A stretch of 11,934 nucleotides of DNA from Actinomycetes bacterium (lineage in GTDB: Bacteria; Actinomycetota; Actinomycetes; Propionibacteriales; Propionibacteriaceae), in the NCBI GenBank assembly GCA_023387135.1, contig JAEWIK010000098.1, forward strand, positions 1 through 11,934, in the 5' to 3' direction. A program made the translations under genes and the position numbers. Below are positions 1 to 7,299 of this stretch, in pieces. Each line of letters begins with the position of its first letter. The stretch's first letter is position 1. The notes beneath the pieces were generated by a model, which saw only the letters and a program-made list of their open reading frames with translations, made no database searches and was not told the DNA's origin.

Positions 1-803
1 CCGCAGTACAGCACCCCGGCGAACGGCGTCCCCCGCCGCGCCATCTCGTCGACGGTGGGCTGCGCGACCCGCGTGACGACCTCGTCCACGAGCCCGGCGG
101 GCGCCCACGGCAGCGGGGTGTAGGCGCCCATGCCGCCGGTGTTGGGGCCGGTGTCGGCGTCGCCGACGCGCTTGAAGTCCTGCGCGGGCACGAGCGGCAC
201 GACGTGCGTGCCGTCGGACAGGACGAACAGCGACACCTCGGGGCCGTCGAGGTAGTCCTCGACGACGACGCGGCCGTCGGGCTTGGCCAGGCAGGCGAGG
301 GCGTGCTCGAGCGCGGCGGTGCGGTCCTCGGGGACGACGACGCCCTTGCCGGCGGCGAGGCCGTCGTCCTTGACGACGTGGATCGGGCCGAAGAGGTCCA
401 GGGCCGCCACCACCTCGTCCATCGACACGCACAGCCTCGCCTCGGCGGTGGGCACTCCCGCGGCGGCCATGATCTCCTTGGCGAACGCCTTGCTGCCCTC
501 CAGCCTGGCGGCGGCGGCTCCGGGCCCGAAGACGGGGATGCCCGCCGCGCGGACGGCGTCGGCGACCCCGGCGACCAGCGGCGCCTCCGGACCTATGACC
601 ACCAGTCCCGCGCCGAGTTCGGTGGCCAGCGCGGCGACTGCCGCACCGTCGAGCGGGTCGACCGGGTGGTTGGTGCCCACCTGCGCGGTGCCCGGGTTGC
701 CGGGGGCGATGTGGACCTCGGCCACCGACGGATCCTTCGAGAGGGCCCACGCCAGCGCGTGCTCCCTTCCACCGGCACCGATCACGAGCACAGTCAGCGT
801 CAC
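1..803 (-). CDS. purD: Phosphoribosylamine-glycine ligase (GARS), 5' part, truncated by window edge
   Basis: Second step of de novo purine synthesis: ATP-dependent joining of glycine to 5-phosphoribosylamine to give GAR, in the cytoplasm. About 267 residues are visible of a family length near 420; the C-terminal part lies beyond base 1. Visible signatures are the N-terminal nucleotide-binding IGAGGREHALAW (about residues 8-19), GPEAPLVAG (71-79), the ATP-grasp segment KDDGLAAGKG (145-154) and the family signature QDFKR..D.D.GPNTGGMGAYTP (208-230). The start is GTG at 803, giving VTLTVLVIGAGG. The nearest upstream GTG in sequence is out of frame and hits a stop at once. There is no Shine-Dalgarno sequence, but a TAGGAT -10 element lies 6 bases upstream, so the mRNA is probably leaderless. 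The gene is divergent from the deoR-fruK pair and functionally unrelated to it. Identification is firm from conserved motifs. Confidence 0.96.
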   Translation of the reverse strand, partial: MTLTVLVIGAGGREHALAWALSKDPSVAEVHIAPGNPGTAQVGTNHPVDPLDGAAVAALATELGAGLVVIGPEAPLVAGVADAVRAAGIPVFGPGAAAARLEGSKAFAKEIMAAAGVPTAEARLCVSMDEVVAALDLFGPIHVVKDDGLAAGKGVVVPEDRTAALEHALACLAKPDGRVVVEDYLDGPEVSLFVLSDGTHVVPLVPAQDFKRVGDADTGPNTGGMGAYTPLPWAPAGLVDEVVTRVAQPTVDEMARRGTPFAGVLYC

Positions 804-809
804 GCCACG

Positions 810-815
810 ATCCTA
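810..815 (-). promoter_or_regulatory. Predicted -10 element of purD, leaderless promoter
   Basis: Read on the minus strand the hexamer is TAGGAT, followed by exactly 6 bases and then the purD GTG at 803. Transcription would start at or next to the start codon. No good -35 hexamer is visible at 16-18 bases, which is common for actinobacterial promoters. This is inferred from spacing and consensus only. Confidence 0.5.
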
Positions 816-880
816 GGGGCTGGCCTCCGCCTCGACCCGGCGTGCCCAGAGCGGGACGGGCGAGCAGATCCCCTGCCCGC

Positions 881-908
881 TTGTGTGGCAATTGCTGTGT
901 TTATGTGG
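881..908 (+). promoter_or_regulatory. Candidate operator: TGTG repeats and a palindrome upstream of deoR
   Basis: This AT-richer island in a GC-rich gap carries TTGTGTGG (881-888) and TTATGTGG (901-908), whose GTGTGG/ATGTGG cores are 20 bases apart (about two helical turns). A third TGTG sits at 896-899. An 8-base perfect palindrome GCAATTGC lies at 888-895. DeoR-family repressors commonly bind short repeats next to their own promoter. The block ends 9 bases before the -10 hexamer, so bound repressor would block RNA polymerase. The inference that this is the autoregulatory site of the downstream DeoR protein is untested. Confidence 0.35.
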
Positions 909-917
909 ATTTACCAG

Positions 918-923
918 TACAAT
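918..923 (+). promoter_or_regulatory. Predicted -10 element of the deoR-fruK operon, leaderless promoter
   Basis: TACAAT is followed by 6 bases (CTCGTC) and then the ATG at 930. No purine-rich ribosome binding site precedes that ATG, so the transcript probably begins on the start codon. A TTGCTG at 892-897 resembles a -35 box but sits 20 bases away, longer than usual. Confidence 0.55.
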
Positions 924-929
924 CTCGTC

Positions 930-1724
930 ATGCCCGCCAGTGATGTCGCGCCGGAAGAGCGCCTCCTCCCTCACGAGCGCCACGTTCGCATCCTCGAACA
1001 GGCTCGCACCCGTTCCCGGGTCGAGGTCTCGGCGCTCGCCGAGGAACTGGAAGTCACCACAGAGACCATCAGGCGTGATCTCGCGATCCTTGAACGACAA
1101 GGCCAGTTGCGCCGGATCCACGGCGGCGCCGTCCACGTCCAGCGGCTCGGGTACGAGCCGTCGGTGAACGCCAAGCGCGAACAGCACACCGCCGAGAAGT
1201 CCCGCATCGGACGCGCCGCCCGCGAGCTGCTGCCCGACGGCGGCTCCATCCTCATCGACAGCGGCACCACCACCCTCGAACTCGTCCGTCACCTGCCCCC
1301 CGATCTCGTGGTGGCGGTGGTGACGAACTCGCTGCAGGCCGCCGCGCTGCTCACCGAACTGCCTCGCGTCGAACTGCTGCTGCTGGGCGGCAGGTTGCGG
1401 GACGTCACGGGCGCCGCCGTGGGGTCGTGGACGACGGCGGCCCTCGAAGGGCTGCGCGTCGACGTGGCCTTCATGGGAGCCAACGGCATCACTCCGGAGG
1501 CCGGCCTCACCACCCCCGACCAGGCCGAGGCCGAGGTCAAGCGGGCGATGGTGGAGGCCGCGGGAAGGGTGGTCTGCCTCGCCGATCACACCAAGATCGG
1601 CCTCACCCAGCTCTGCCGCTTCGCGTCGCTGAAGGAAGTCGACTCCATCGTCACCGACACCGGTCTCGACGAAGCCCTCGCCGAGGAACTCCGCGCCGCG
1701 GGTCCGGAAGTGATCCGGGCATGA
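930..1724 (+). CDS. DeoR/GlpR-family transcriptional repressor, probable regulator of fruK
   Basis: A 264-residue DNA-binding sugar-phosphate-responsive regulator, the usual length for the family. The N-terminal winged helix-turn-helix covers about residues 16-70, with VSALAEELEVTTETIRRDL and the family signature ending in RRIHGGAV (61-68). The C-terminal DeoR sensor domain shows IDSGTTT (109-115), VTNS (131-134), LLGGRLR (151-157), FMGANGIT (181-188) and ADHTKIG (218-224), which form the sugar-phosphate site in the isomerase-like fold. ATG 930 is chosen because the HTH starts soon after it and a TACAAT -10 box lies 6 bases upstream. The open frame continues upstream to 204, but only as an antisense shadow of purD. 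The stop overlaps the ATG of the kinase gene. By analogy with FruR of fruRKA operons it probably represses this pair and responds to fructose-1-phosphate or a related phosphosugar. The ligand is inferred from the neighbour. Confidence 0.92.
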   Translation: MPASDVAPEERLLPHERHVRILEQARTRSRVEVSALAEELEVTTETIRRDLAILERQGQLRRIHGGAVHVQRLGYEPSVNAKREQHTAEKSRIGRAARELLPDGGSILIDSGTTTLELVRHLPPDLVVAVVTNSLQAAALLTELPRVELLLLGGRLRDVTGAAVGSWTTAALEGLRVDVAFMGANGITPEAGLTTPDQAEAEVKRAMVEAAGRVVCLADHTKIGLTQLCRFASLKEVDSIVTDTGLDEALAEELRAAGPEVIRA

Positions 1725-2668
1725 TCGTCACGCTGACCCCGAACCCGAGCGTCGACAGGACCGTCGCGGTCGTCGCGCTGCAACGCGGAAGGGTGATGCG
1801 CGCGTCGGCCACCAGGGAGGATCCGGGCGGAAAGGGCCTCAACGTCAGCCGCGCGCTCGCCCTGCACGGCACCTCGACCACCGCCGTCCTGCCCGTGGGA
1901 GGCCTCTACGGCAGGCTCATCCTCGACCTGCTCGCGCCGCTCGACCTCGACCTGCGCCCCGTCGAGATCGCGTCGGGCATCCGTACCAACATCGCGATAG
2001 TCGAGCCCGACGGCACGACGACCAAGGTCAACGAACTGGGCCCGCACCTGTCCGACGGCGAGCTGGACGGCCTGCGCACCGCCGTGCGCGACGCCAGCCA
2101 GGACGCCGGCTGGGTGGTCTGCTGCGGCTCGCTGCCTCCCGGCGTGGACGACGGTTTCTACGCCGAACTCGTGCGCACCTGCCATGCCGACGGGCTCAAG
2201 GTCGCCGTCGACTCCTCCGGCGGGCCGTTCTCGGCGGCGCTCGCCGCCGGCCCTGACCTCATCAAGCCGAACCGGGTCGAACTCGCCGAGGCGGTGGGGC
2301 GCGAGCTGCGGACGGTGGGCGCGGTGGTCGAGGCCGCCCGTGAGCTGATGGCCGGCGGCGTCGGCACAGTGCTGGTGAGCCTCGGGCGCGACGGCGCCCT
2401 GCTCGTCACCCAGACGGAGGTCATCCAGGCGACGGCGACGGTGGCACGGCCGATCTCCACCGTCGGCGCCGGAGACGCCGTGCTCGCCGGCTACCTGCAC
2501 GCGATCTCGGGCGGCGCCTCGGCCGCCGAGGCCCTGAGCACCGCCGTCGCTTTCGGTGCGGCGGCCGTGGCGCTGCCGGGCAGCAAGATGCCCGGCCCCG
2601 ACAACGTGGCGGGCGTCAGCGTGGTGGTGACAGAGGGCCCCGACCCCGCGCGTCCGCTGGACGACTGA
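1721..2668 (+). CDS. fruK: 1-phosphofructokinase (PfkB/ribokinase family)
   Basis: A 315-residue PfkB-family kinase, predicted to phosphorylate fructose-1-phosphate to fructose-1,6-bisphosphate with ATP in the cytoplasm. It begins MIVTLTPNPSVDRT, typical of the FruK/LacC subgroup. It carries GGKGLNVSRAL (36-46, first PfkB signature), KPNRVEL (182-188), SLGRDGA (220-226) and the anion hole/catalytic STVGAGDAV (246-254, catalytic base D252). The ATG overlaps the deoR stop as ATGA, so the two are translationally coupled; GGAAG lies 10 bases upstream of the ATG. Tagatose-6-phosphate kinase (LacC) is the main alternative, since the two are hard to separate by eye. The fructose PTS permease gene (fruA) that usually follows in actinobacteria is absent: the next gene is convergent. 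The last 15-20 residues are a low-complexity tail. Confidence 0.88.
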   Translation: MIVTLTPNPSVDRTVAVVALQRGRVMRASATREDPGGKGLNVSRALALHGTSTTAVLPVGGLYGRLILDLLAPLDLDLRPVEIASGIRTNIAIVEPDGTTTKVNELGPHLSDGELDGLRTAVRDASQDAGWVVCCGSLPPGVDDGFYAELVRTCHADGLKVAVDSSGGPFSAALAAGPDLIKPNRVELAEAVGRELRTVGAVVEAARELMAGGVGTVLVSLGRDGALLVTQTEVIQATATVARPISTVGAGDAVLAGYLHAISGGASAAEALSTAVAFGAAAVALPGSKMPGPDNVAGVSVVVTEGPDPARPLDD

Positions 2669-2693
2669 CAGGTCACCGCGTCTCACCGAACGT

Positions 2694-2707
2694 CCCGGCA
2701 CGCCGGG
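2694..2707. terminator. Small GC hairpin between convergent fruK and DUF4380 genes
   Basis: CCCGG (2694-2698), a 4-base loop CACG and CCGGG (2703-2707) form a short perfect stem in the 52-base gap between two converging genes. It lies 25 bases after the fruK stop and 13 bases after the stop of the opposite-strand gene. There is no T tract on either side, so it does not meet the classical intrinsic terminator pattern. Its position is the main reason to list it; it may be a weak bidirectional terminator. Confidence 0.3.
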
Positions 2708-2720
2708 CCGCCGCGTGGGC

Positions 2721-3644
2721 TCAGGCGGGCGGCGTGGCCGACCAGACGAGGTCGAGCGAACTCGACTCACCCGGCTGCAGTGTCAGCAGCGGCCCCAACA
2801 CCTCGAGTTCGGCGAGCCTGGCGCGCGGGTGCAGGCCCGAGAACTCCGCCAGCGGTTCTGCGAGCGGGCACTGGAGCCAGAGCTCGACCAGGCTGCCGTC
2901 GTCCGGGTAGGACGCGGCATGCTCCGGTTCGAACTCGATCCGCAGCGTCGCGCCGTCGGGACGGGCGAGTTCGACGCTGCCCGTGGCGTTGGCGAACCCG
3001 AGCTTGCCGACCACGTCCGGCACCTGCAGCACGCGGTGGCCGTCGGCGAAGGTGCCGACCGGCATGGTGCCGAACGCCTCGATCATCACCCTGGGTTCCG
3101 CGGCGTCGGCGACCGCCACCCGCAGTTCCCCGCCGGTCTCGAACCCGGCGGTATCCACCTGGCAGACCTCCCAGATCGACCACGTGACGGGCCGCCCTGA
3201 GACGTTGGTGAAGGTGTTCCGCTGGCGGAAGCAGTTCCCGGTGGCCGGGACGAGGAAGCTCCGCGTCACGCGCAGGCCCGACCTGGGGTCGGCGGGGCTC
3301 GTCATCGCCAGTTCGCGAGCGCCGTCGTGCCGCGACTGCAGGACCGACCAGACCCCGGAATCGAGCACGGGGTCCGGCGGCCCGGGCCACTGGTCCGGAC
3401 CCGACCAGCCCTGCGGCGCCGGCCACGTCTTCGAGCCGCCGACGTTGGACCACGACGCCATCGAGCCGTCGAGCACCGGCCAGGTCGATCGCGGCCTGAC
3501 GAGGGTGTCTCCGTCGAAGAACTCGGGGCTGCGCCACAGCAGCTCCGTCCCATCGACGCGCAGCGAGATCAGCCTTCCGCCGCAGGCGGGCCAGAAGACC
3601 AGGCTGAGCGCGTCGTTGCCGAGGGTGACGAACTCGTCGCTCAA
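2721..3644 (-). CDS. DUF4380-like protein, galactose-mutarotase fold, last gene of sugar operon
   Basis: A 307-residue protein with no signal peptide or membrane segment, so cytoplasmic. The pattern ACGGRLISLRVDG near the N-terminus (20-32), GGSKTWPAPQGW (69-80), PGPPDPVLD (88-95), WSIWEVCQVD (155-164) and a final EVLGPLLTLQPGES (281-294) is that of beta-sandwich proteins of the aldose-1-epimerase/galactose mutarotase superfamily, best matching DUF4380. Members are thought to bind or epimerise sugars, but I know of no firm reaction for this subgroup. The start is TTG at 3644, overlapping the dehydrogenase stop as TTGA, with a GCGAGGA ribosome site 6 to 7 bases upstream, so it is coupled to that gene. 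As the final operon gene it probably handles the anomer of the substrate or the oxidised product. No catalytic residue can be assigned from sequence alone. Confidence 0.8.
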   Translation of the reverse strand: MSDEFVTLGNDALSLVFWPACGGRLISLRVDGTELLWRSPEFFDGDTLVRPRSTWPVLDGSMASWSNVGGSKTWPAPQGWSGPDQWPGPPDPVLDSGVWSVLQSRHDGARELAMTSPADPRSGLRVTRSFLVPATGNCFRQRNTFTNVSGRPVTWSIWEVCQVDTAGFETGGELRVAVADAAEPRVMIEAFGTMPVGTFADGHRVLQVPDVVGKLGFANATGSVELARPDGATLRIEFEPEHAASYPDDGSLVELWLQCPLAEPLAEFSGLHPRARLAELEVLGPLLTLQPGESSSLDLVWSATPPA

Positions 3645-4714
3645 CGCTGGTCCTCGCCGACGAGGATCACCTTGCCCGCCGCGCCCGCTGCCGCCAGCGC
3701 GTAGGCCTCGTCGGCGGCATCGAGCGGCAGCCTGTGGCTGACCACCTTGTCGGGGTGCACCTGCTCGGCCTGCAGCTTCCAGGTCAGCTCCTCCATCCCC
3801 TGCAGGGACGTCACCCAGGACGCGTAGACGGTGAGCTGCTTGTGGAGCAGCACGTCGGAGACCTCCGTCTCGAGCCTTCCGCCCTCACCCAGCAGGGAGA
3901 CCCTGCCCCACTCGGCCGCCGCCTCGAGCGCCGTCGAGCGGCCGGCGGCGCTCCCCGAACAGTCGACCGCGACAGCGCACCCGACTCCGTCGGTGAGGGC
4001 GAGCACTGACTCGGCGGCGTTCTCGTCCGCCAGGACGATCCCGTCGACGAGCCCCGTCTGCTCCACGAAGGCGGTGCGCTCGGCGCCTCGCTCGACCCCG
4101 ATGATCCTGCGCGCGCCGAGCAGCCTGCCGATGGTGGCGGCCGCCATGCCCACGGGCCCGAGCCCCACGACCAGCAGGTCCTCCCCGCCGCGGATGCCCG
4201 TCCGCTTCAGCCCTTCGTAGGCGGTGCCGAACCCGCACGCGATCAGCGCCCCGTCGGCGTACGTGAGAGGTTCGGGCAGCGGGATGCAGGTCGACTCCTC
4301 GACCAGGACGTAGTCGGCGTGGCCGCCGTCGCGCTGCCAGCCATAGGCCTCGCGCCGGGTGCCGTCGCTGCAGCTGATGAAGTTGCCGGAGCGGCAGTTG
4401 GGGCACCTCCCGCAGCCCACGATGTGGTAGATCAACACCCTGTCGCCGTCGCCGAACCTGACGCAGCCGGGACCGGTGGCGACCACCCTGCCGCACGGCT
4501 CGTGCCCGGCTATCACGCCGCGGTAGGCGGGCTTGCCGTCCAGCCCCTTGTGGGTCTTGTACTCGCGGTAGATGTAGCCGATGTCGCTGCCGCAGATCCC
4601 GGAGGCGCCCATCTTGATGACGAGTTGCCCGGGCCCGGGGGTCGGGATCGGGTACTCGCGGACTTCCGCCGTCGAGTTCCCGGGGAGGAACACTCCCCGC
4701 ATGGTGTCGGTCAT
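3641..4714 (-). CDS. Zinc-dependent medium-chain alcohol/polyol dehydrogenase
   Basis: A 357-residue MDR-superfamily enzyme that oxidises a hydroxyl of a sugar, polyol or cyclitol with NAD(P)+. Predicted catalytic zinc ligands are C41 (in GICGSD), H71 (with E72, GHEPCG) and C160 (in IACGFGTAY, resembling the GCGF site of classical alcohol dehydrogenases). The structural zinc lobe is complete: C101, C104, C107 and C115. The Rossmann motif GLGPVGMAA is at 184-192, and E208 at the end of the second strand suggests NAD+ rather than NADP+. ATG 4714 lies 12 bases after the permease stop. AAAGG precedes it by only 2 bases, an unusually short spacing; a second ATG at 4702 is possible. It overlaps the following gene by 4 bases. 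The substrate-entry segment around residues 45-65 (GYIYREYKTHKG) is not one I can match to sorbitol or threonine dehydrogenase, so the substrate is unassigned. Confidence 0.9.
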   Translation of the reverse strand: MTDTMRGVFLPGNSTAEVREYPIPTPGPGQLVIKMGASGICGSDIGYIYREYKTHKGLDGKPAYRGVIAGHEPCGRVVATGPGCVRFGDGDRVLIYHIVGCGRCPNCRSGNFISCSDGTRREAYGWQRDGGHADYVLVEESTCIPLPEPLTYADGALIACGFGTAYEGLKRTGIRGGEDLLVVGLGPVGMAAATIGRLLGARRIIGVERGAERTAFVEQTGLVDGIVLADENAAESVLALTDGVGCAVAVDCSGSAAGRSTALEAAAEWGRVSLLGEGGRLETEVSDVLLHKQLTVYASWVTSLQGMEELTWKLQAEQVHPDKVVSHRLPLDAADEAYALAAAGAAGKVILVGEDQR

Positions 4715-4726
4715 GGCCTTTCGCTT

Positions 4727-5743
4727 TCAGTCGGTGGTGGAGATGCCGCGGCGACGCGACAGCAGGACGTTGAGGAGGACGGCGAGGACGATGATCGCGC
4801 CGCTGACCACCTGCTGGAGGAAGGAGTTCACGCCGAGCAGGACGAGCCCGTTACCCAGCAGGGTGATGAAGATCACGCCGAGGAAGGTGCCGAGCAGGCT
4901 TCCCCGGCCGCCCGTCATGGCAGTGCCGCCGACCACGACGGCGGCGATCACGCTGAACTCGAGCCCCTGCGCGGCGCCGCCGTTGCCCGAACCGAGGCGG
5001 GCCGTCAGCAGCACGCCGCTGATGGCGGACAGCACGCCGGTGGTGACGAAGACGAGGATGCGGACGCGGTCGACGCTGATGCTGGCCAGCCGCGCCGCCC
5101 GCGAGTTGCCGCCGACCGCGTACACCGAGCGTCCGTAGGCGGTGCGGGTCGACAGGAAGCCGAACACCACGAAAGCGAGCAGCATCACCCAGGCGGGAGT
5201 CGGCACTCCGACGATCCTGCCCGACATGAGGTCGATGACCGGGTCCTCGATGGGGACGGGCACCGGCAGCGCGTCGGTGGTGAACAGGGCGAGGCCGCCC
5301 AGGATGTTCCACAGCCCGAGGGTGCCGATGAAGCTCGGCACTCCCACCTTCGCCCGCAGGACGCCGACGAGCCCGCCCCACGCTGCGCCGCACGCGAGCG
5401 TGACGAGGATCGCCAGGCCGGACGGGAGGTGGAACGCCGTCAGCGCCTTGGCGAAGATCACCGTCGACAGGGCGACGGCGGGGCCTATGGAGACGTCGAT
5501 CTCCCCGGCGATGATGACCAGCGTCATGCCTGTCGCGGCCACGCCGATCATGGCGGCGTCGCGCAGCAGCCCCATCTGGTTCGGCGCGGAGGTGAAGCCC
5601 GTGGCGGTGAAGCTGAGCACCAGGTAGATCAGCACTATCGCGCCGACGAGGCCGATGATGTTGAGGCCGGTGCCGCTGCTGACAGTGCGCGACCAGCGCT
5701 GGCTCACGCGCTCACCCAGGGTGGGAGCGACGGTGTCCGACAT
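4727..5743 (-). CDS. Sugar ABC transporter permease, RbsC/AraH type
   Basis: A 338-residue integral membrane protein of the BPD_transp_2 family, probably a homodimeric channel for the importer. Hydrophobic segments lie at about 28-47, 62-80, 85-103, 110-130, 136-156, 183-199, 229-250, 262-273, 282-303 and 307-328. Family motifs are IAGEIDVSIG (78-87), the ATPase-coupling loop GRSVYAVGGNSRAARLA (204-220) and VVGGTAMTGGRGSLLGT (270-286). The N-terminus is cytoplasmic and hydrophilic; the C-terminus is basic (LSRRRG), consistent with an inside location. ATG 5743 is one base after the ATPase stop (TGACATG), with GAGGAG 7 bases upstream, so translation is coupled. Pentose, hexose, polyol, autoinducer-2 and inositol importers all use this type, so the ligand cannot be read from the permease. 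Confidence 0.93.
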   Translation of the reverse strand: MSDTVAPTLGERVSQRWSRTVSSGTGLNIIGLVGAIVLIYLVLSFTATGFTSAPNQMGLLRDAAMIGVAATGMTLVIIAGEIDVSIGPAVALSTVIFAKALTAFHLPSGLAILVTLACGAAWGGLVGVLRAKVGVPSFIGTLGLWNILGGLALFTTDALPVPVPIEDPVIDLMSGRIVGVPTPAWVMLLAFVVFGFLSTRTAYGRSVYAVGGNSRAARLASISVDRVRILVFVTTGVLSAISGVLLTARLGSGNGGAAQGLEFSVIAAVVVGGTAMTGGRGSLLGTFLGVIFITLLGNGLVLLGVNSFLQQVVSGAIIVLAVLLNVLLSRRRGISTTD

Positions 5744-5744
5744 G

Positions 5745-7256
5745 TCAGTTCTCCTCGTTCGCAGTGGTCATGGCGGCGGCCAGCAGGGCCGCCGTCGAGA
5801 GGTCGGGAGCGACGAACTCCTCGGCGAGGCGCCCGCCCCGCAGGACGAGGACCCTGTCGCAGACGAGCGGCAGTTCCTCGATCTCGCTGGAGACGAACAC
5901 GACGGCGGCGCCCTCGTCCGCCAACTGGCGGGTGATGTCGTAGATCTGGGCCTTCGAGCCGACGTCCACCCCGCGGGTGGGCTCGTCGAGCAGCAGCACG
6001 TTGCTGCCCGCGTGCAGCCAGCGTCCTATCACCGTCTTCTGCTGGTTCCCGCCGCTCAGGGTGGCGATCGAGTGCTGCAGGTCGGCGACCTTCACCTCCA
6101 GCCTGTCGCGCAGGCCCTCGGCGGACGCCGTCAGTCGTCGTGGCCGCAGCGCGCCGTAGCGGCTCACCCGCGCGTAGTCGGACATCACCATGTTCTCGGC
6201 GATGCTGAGTTCGGTGATGACGCCTTCGCGCTTGCGGTCCTCGGGGGTCAGCCCCACGCCCAGGCGTTTGGCGGAGCGCGGGTTCGGCCGCCGCAGGGTC
6301 ACGCCGTTGATCTCGATGGAGCCCGCCGCGGGGGCCCTGAAGCCCGCTATCGCCTGCAGCAACTCGGTGCGGCCAGAGCCGAGCAGCCCCGCGAGGCCGA
6401 CTATCTCGCCCGCCCGCACCTCCAACGACACGCCGTCGAGCTTCGGAGGGACTGTCAGGTCGGTCACCTTCAGCCGGACGTCGCCGAAGCGGCGGCGGAC
6501 GTAGGCGCCGCGTTCCCGCTCGCGTCCGCCCAGCATGAGCTCGACGATCTGCTGCGTCGTGACGCCGGCGACCTCTTTCGTGGCCACGTGGCGCCCGTCC
6601 CGCATTACCGTGACGGTGTCGGCGATCTGCCTGATCTCGTCCATCCTGTGGCTGACGAAGATCACGCCGACCCCCTGGGCCGCGACCCGGCGGACGACCT
6701 CCAGCACCAGGCCGACCTCGTGGCTGGCCAGGGCACTCGTCGGCTCGTCGAGGATGAGCAGGCGCGGCCCGGCATGCAGCGCCCGCGCGATCTCGACGAT
6801 CTGCTGCTCGGCGAGGGTGAGGCTGGCGACCTCACGGCCGGGGTCGATGGCGACCCCGATCTCCGCGAGCACGCGCCGCGCGGCAGCCTCCTGGGCGGCG
6901 GTGTCGATCCCCCACCCCCGCCGCAGCCAGTGGCCGAGGTAGAGGTTCTCGGCCACCGTCATCTCGGGGATGACGCTGAGTTCCTGGTGGACGGTGCTGA
7001 CGCCGAGCCTGCCCGCCTCCTTGACTCCCCCGTTGAGGGGGACGCCCGACAGTTCGACGGACCCGGCGTCGGGGGTCTCGACCCCCGCGAGCATCCGGAT
7101 CAGCGTCGACTTCCCGGCTCCGTTGGCTCCGAGCAGCGCCCGGACCTCGCCGGCCCTGACCTCGAAGTCGACGTCGTTCAGCGCCTGCACTCCCGGGTAG
7201 CGTTTGCTGACGCCGTGCGCCGCCGCGATCACCGGGCCGCGCTCCGCTGGCTCCAT
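5745..7256 (-). CDS. Sugar ABC transporter ATP-binding protein with two nucleotide-binding domains, RbsA type
   Basis: A 503-residue cytoplasmic ATPase that powers import through the adjacent permease. Domain 1: Walker A GANGAGKST (43-51), Q loop at VHQELS (89-94), degenerate signature LTLAEQQ (146-152), Walker B LLILDEPTSAL (166-176) and H-loop VSHRMDE (201-207). Domain 2: altered Walker A GLLGSGRTEL (290-299) with R instead of the catalytic K, canonical signature LSGGNQQK (400-407) and Walker B LLLDEPTRGVDVG (421-433). One half with a modified P-loop is normal for RbsA/MglA/XylG proteins. The start is ATG 7256, because GAAGGAG lies 6 bases upstream and family homology starts soon after. The open frame extends to 7313, but that extension lies in the intergenic hairpin and has no ribosome site. 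The gene follows the binding-protein gene by 85 bases and precedes the permease by one base. Confidence 0.94.
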   Translation of the reverse strand: MEPAERGPVIAAAHGVSKRYPGVQALNDVDFEVRAGEVRALLGANGAGKSTLIRMLAGVETPDAGSVELSGVPLNGGVKEAGRLGVSTVHQELSVIPEMTVAENLYLGHWLRRGWGIDTAAQEAAARRVLAEIGVAIDPGREVASLTLAEQQIVEIARALHAGPRLLILDEPTSALASHEVGLVLEVVRRVAAQGVGVIFVSHRMDEIRQIADTVTVMRDGRHVATKEVAGVTTQQIVELMLGGRERERGAYVRRRFGDVRLKVTDLTVPPKLDGVSLEVRAGEIVGLAGLLGSGRTELLQAIAGFRAPAAGSIEINGVTLRRPNPRSAKRLGVGLTPEDRKREGVITELSIAENMVMSDYARVSRYGALRPRRLTASAEGLRDRLEVKVADLQHSIATLSGGNQQKTVIGRWLHAGSNVLLLDEPTRGVDVGSKAQIYDITRQLADEGAAVVFVSSEIEELPLVCDRVLVLRGGRLAEEFVAPDLSTAALLAAAMTTANEEN

Positions 7257-7299
7257 CGCCGGCTCCTTCACCTCAGGTTCGTTGTTGTGGCTGGCCCAT

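Noticed and set aside
204..929. Upstream in-frame extension of the DeoR reading frame covering about 240 codons
   Set aside because: It runs antisense through conserved purD sequence, has the composition of a GC-rich shadow frame, and the HTH domain plus a -10 box place the start at 930.
1427..1720. Upstream extension of the fruK reading frame by 98 codons
   Set aside because: It is in a shadow frame over the DeoR sensor domain with Arg/Gly-rich sequence. The PfkB family start MIVTLTPNPS at 1721 is clear.
4319..5935. Plus-strand open frame of 538 codons opposite the permease
   Set aside because: It encodes a highly charged His/Asp/Arg-rich product, typical of the antisense of a hydrophobic membrane protein, and has no ribosome site or motif.
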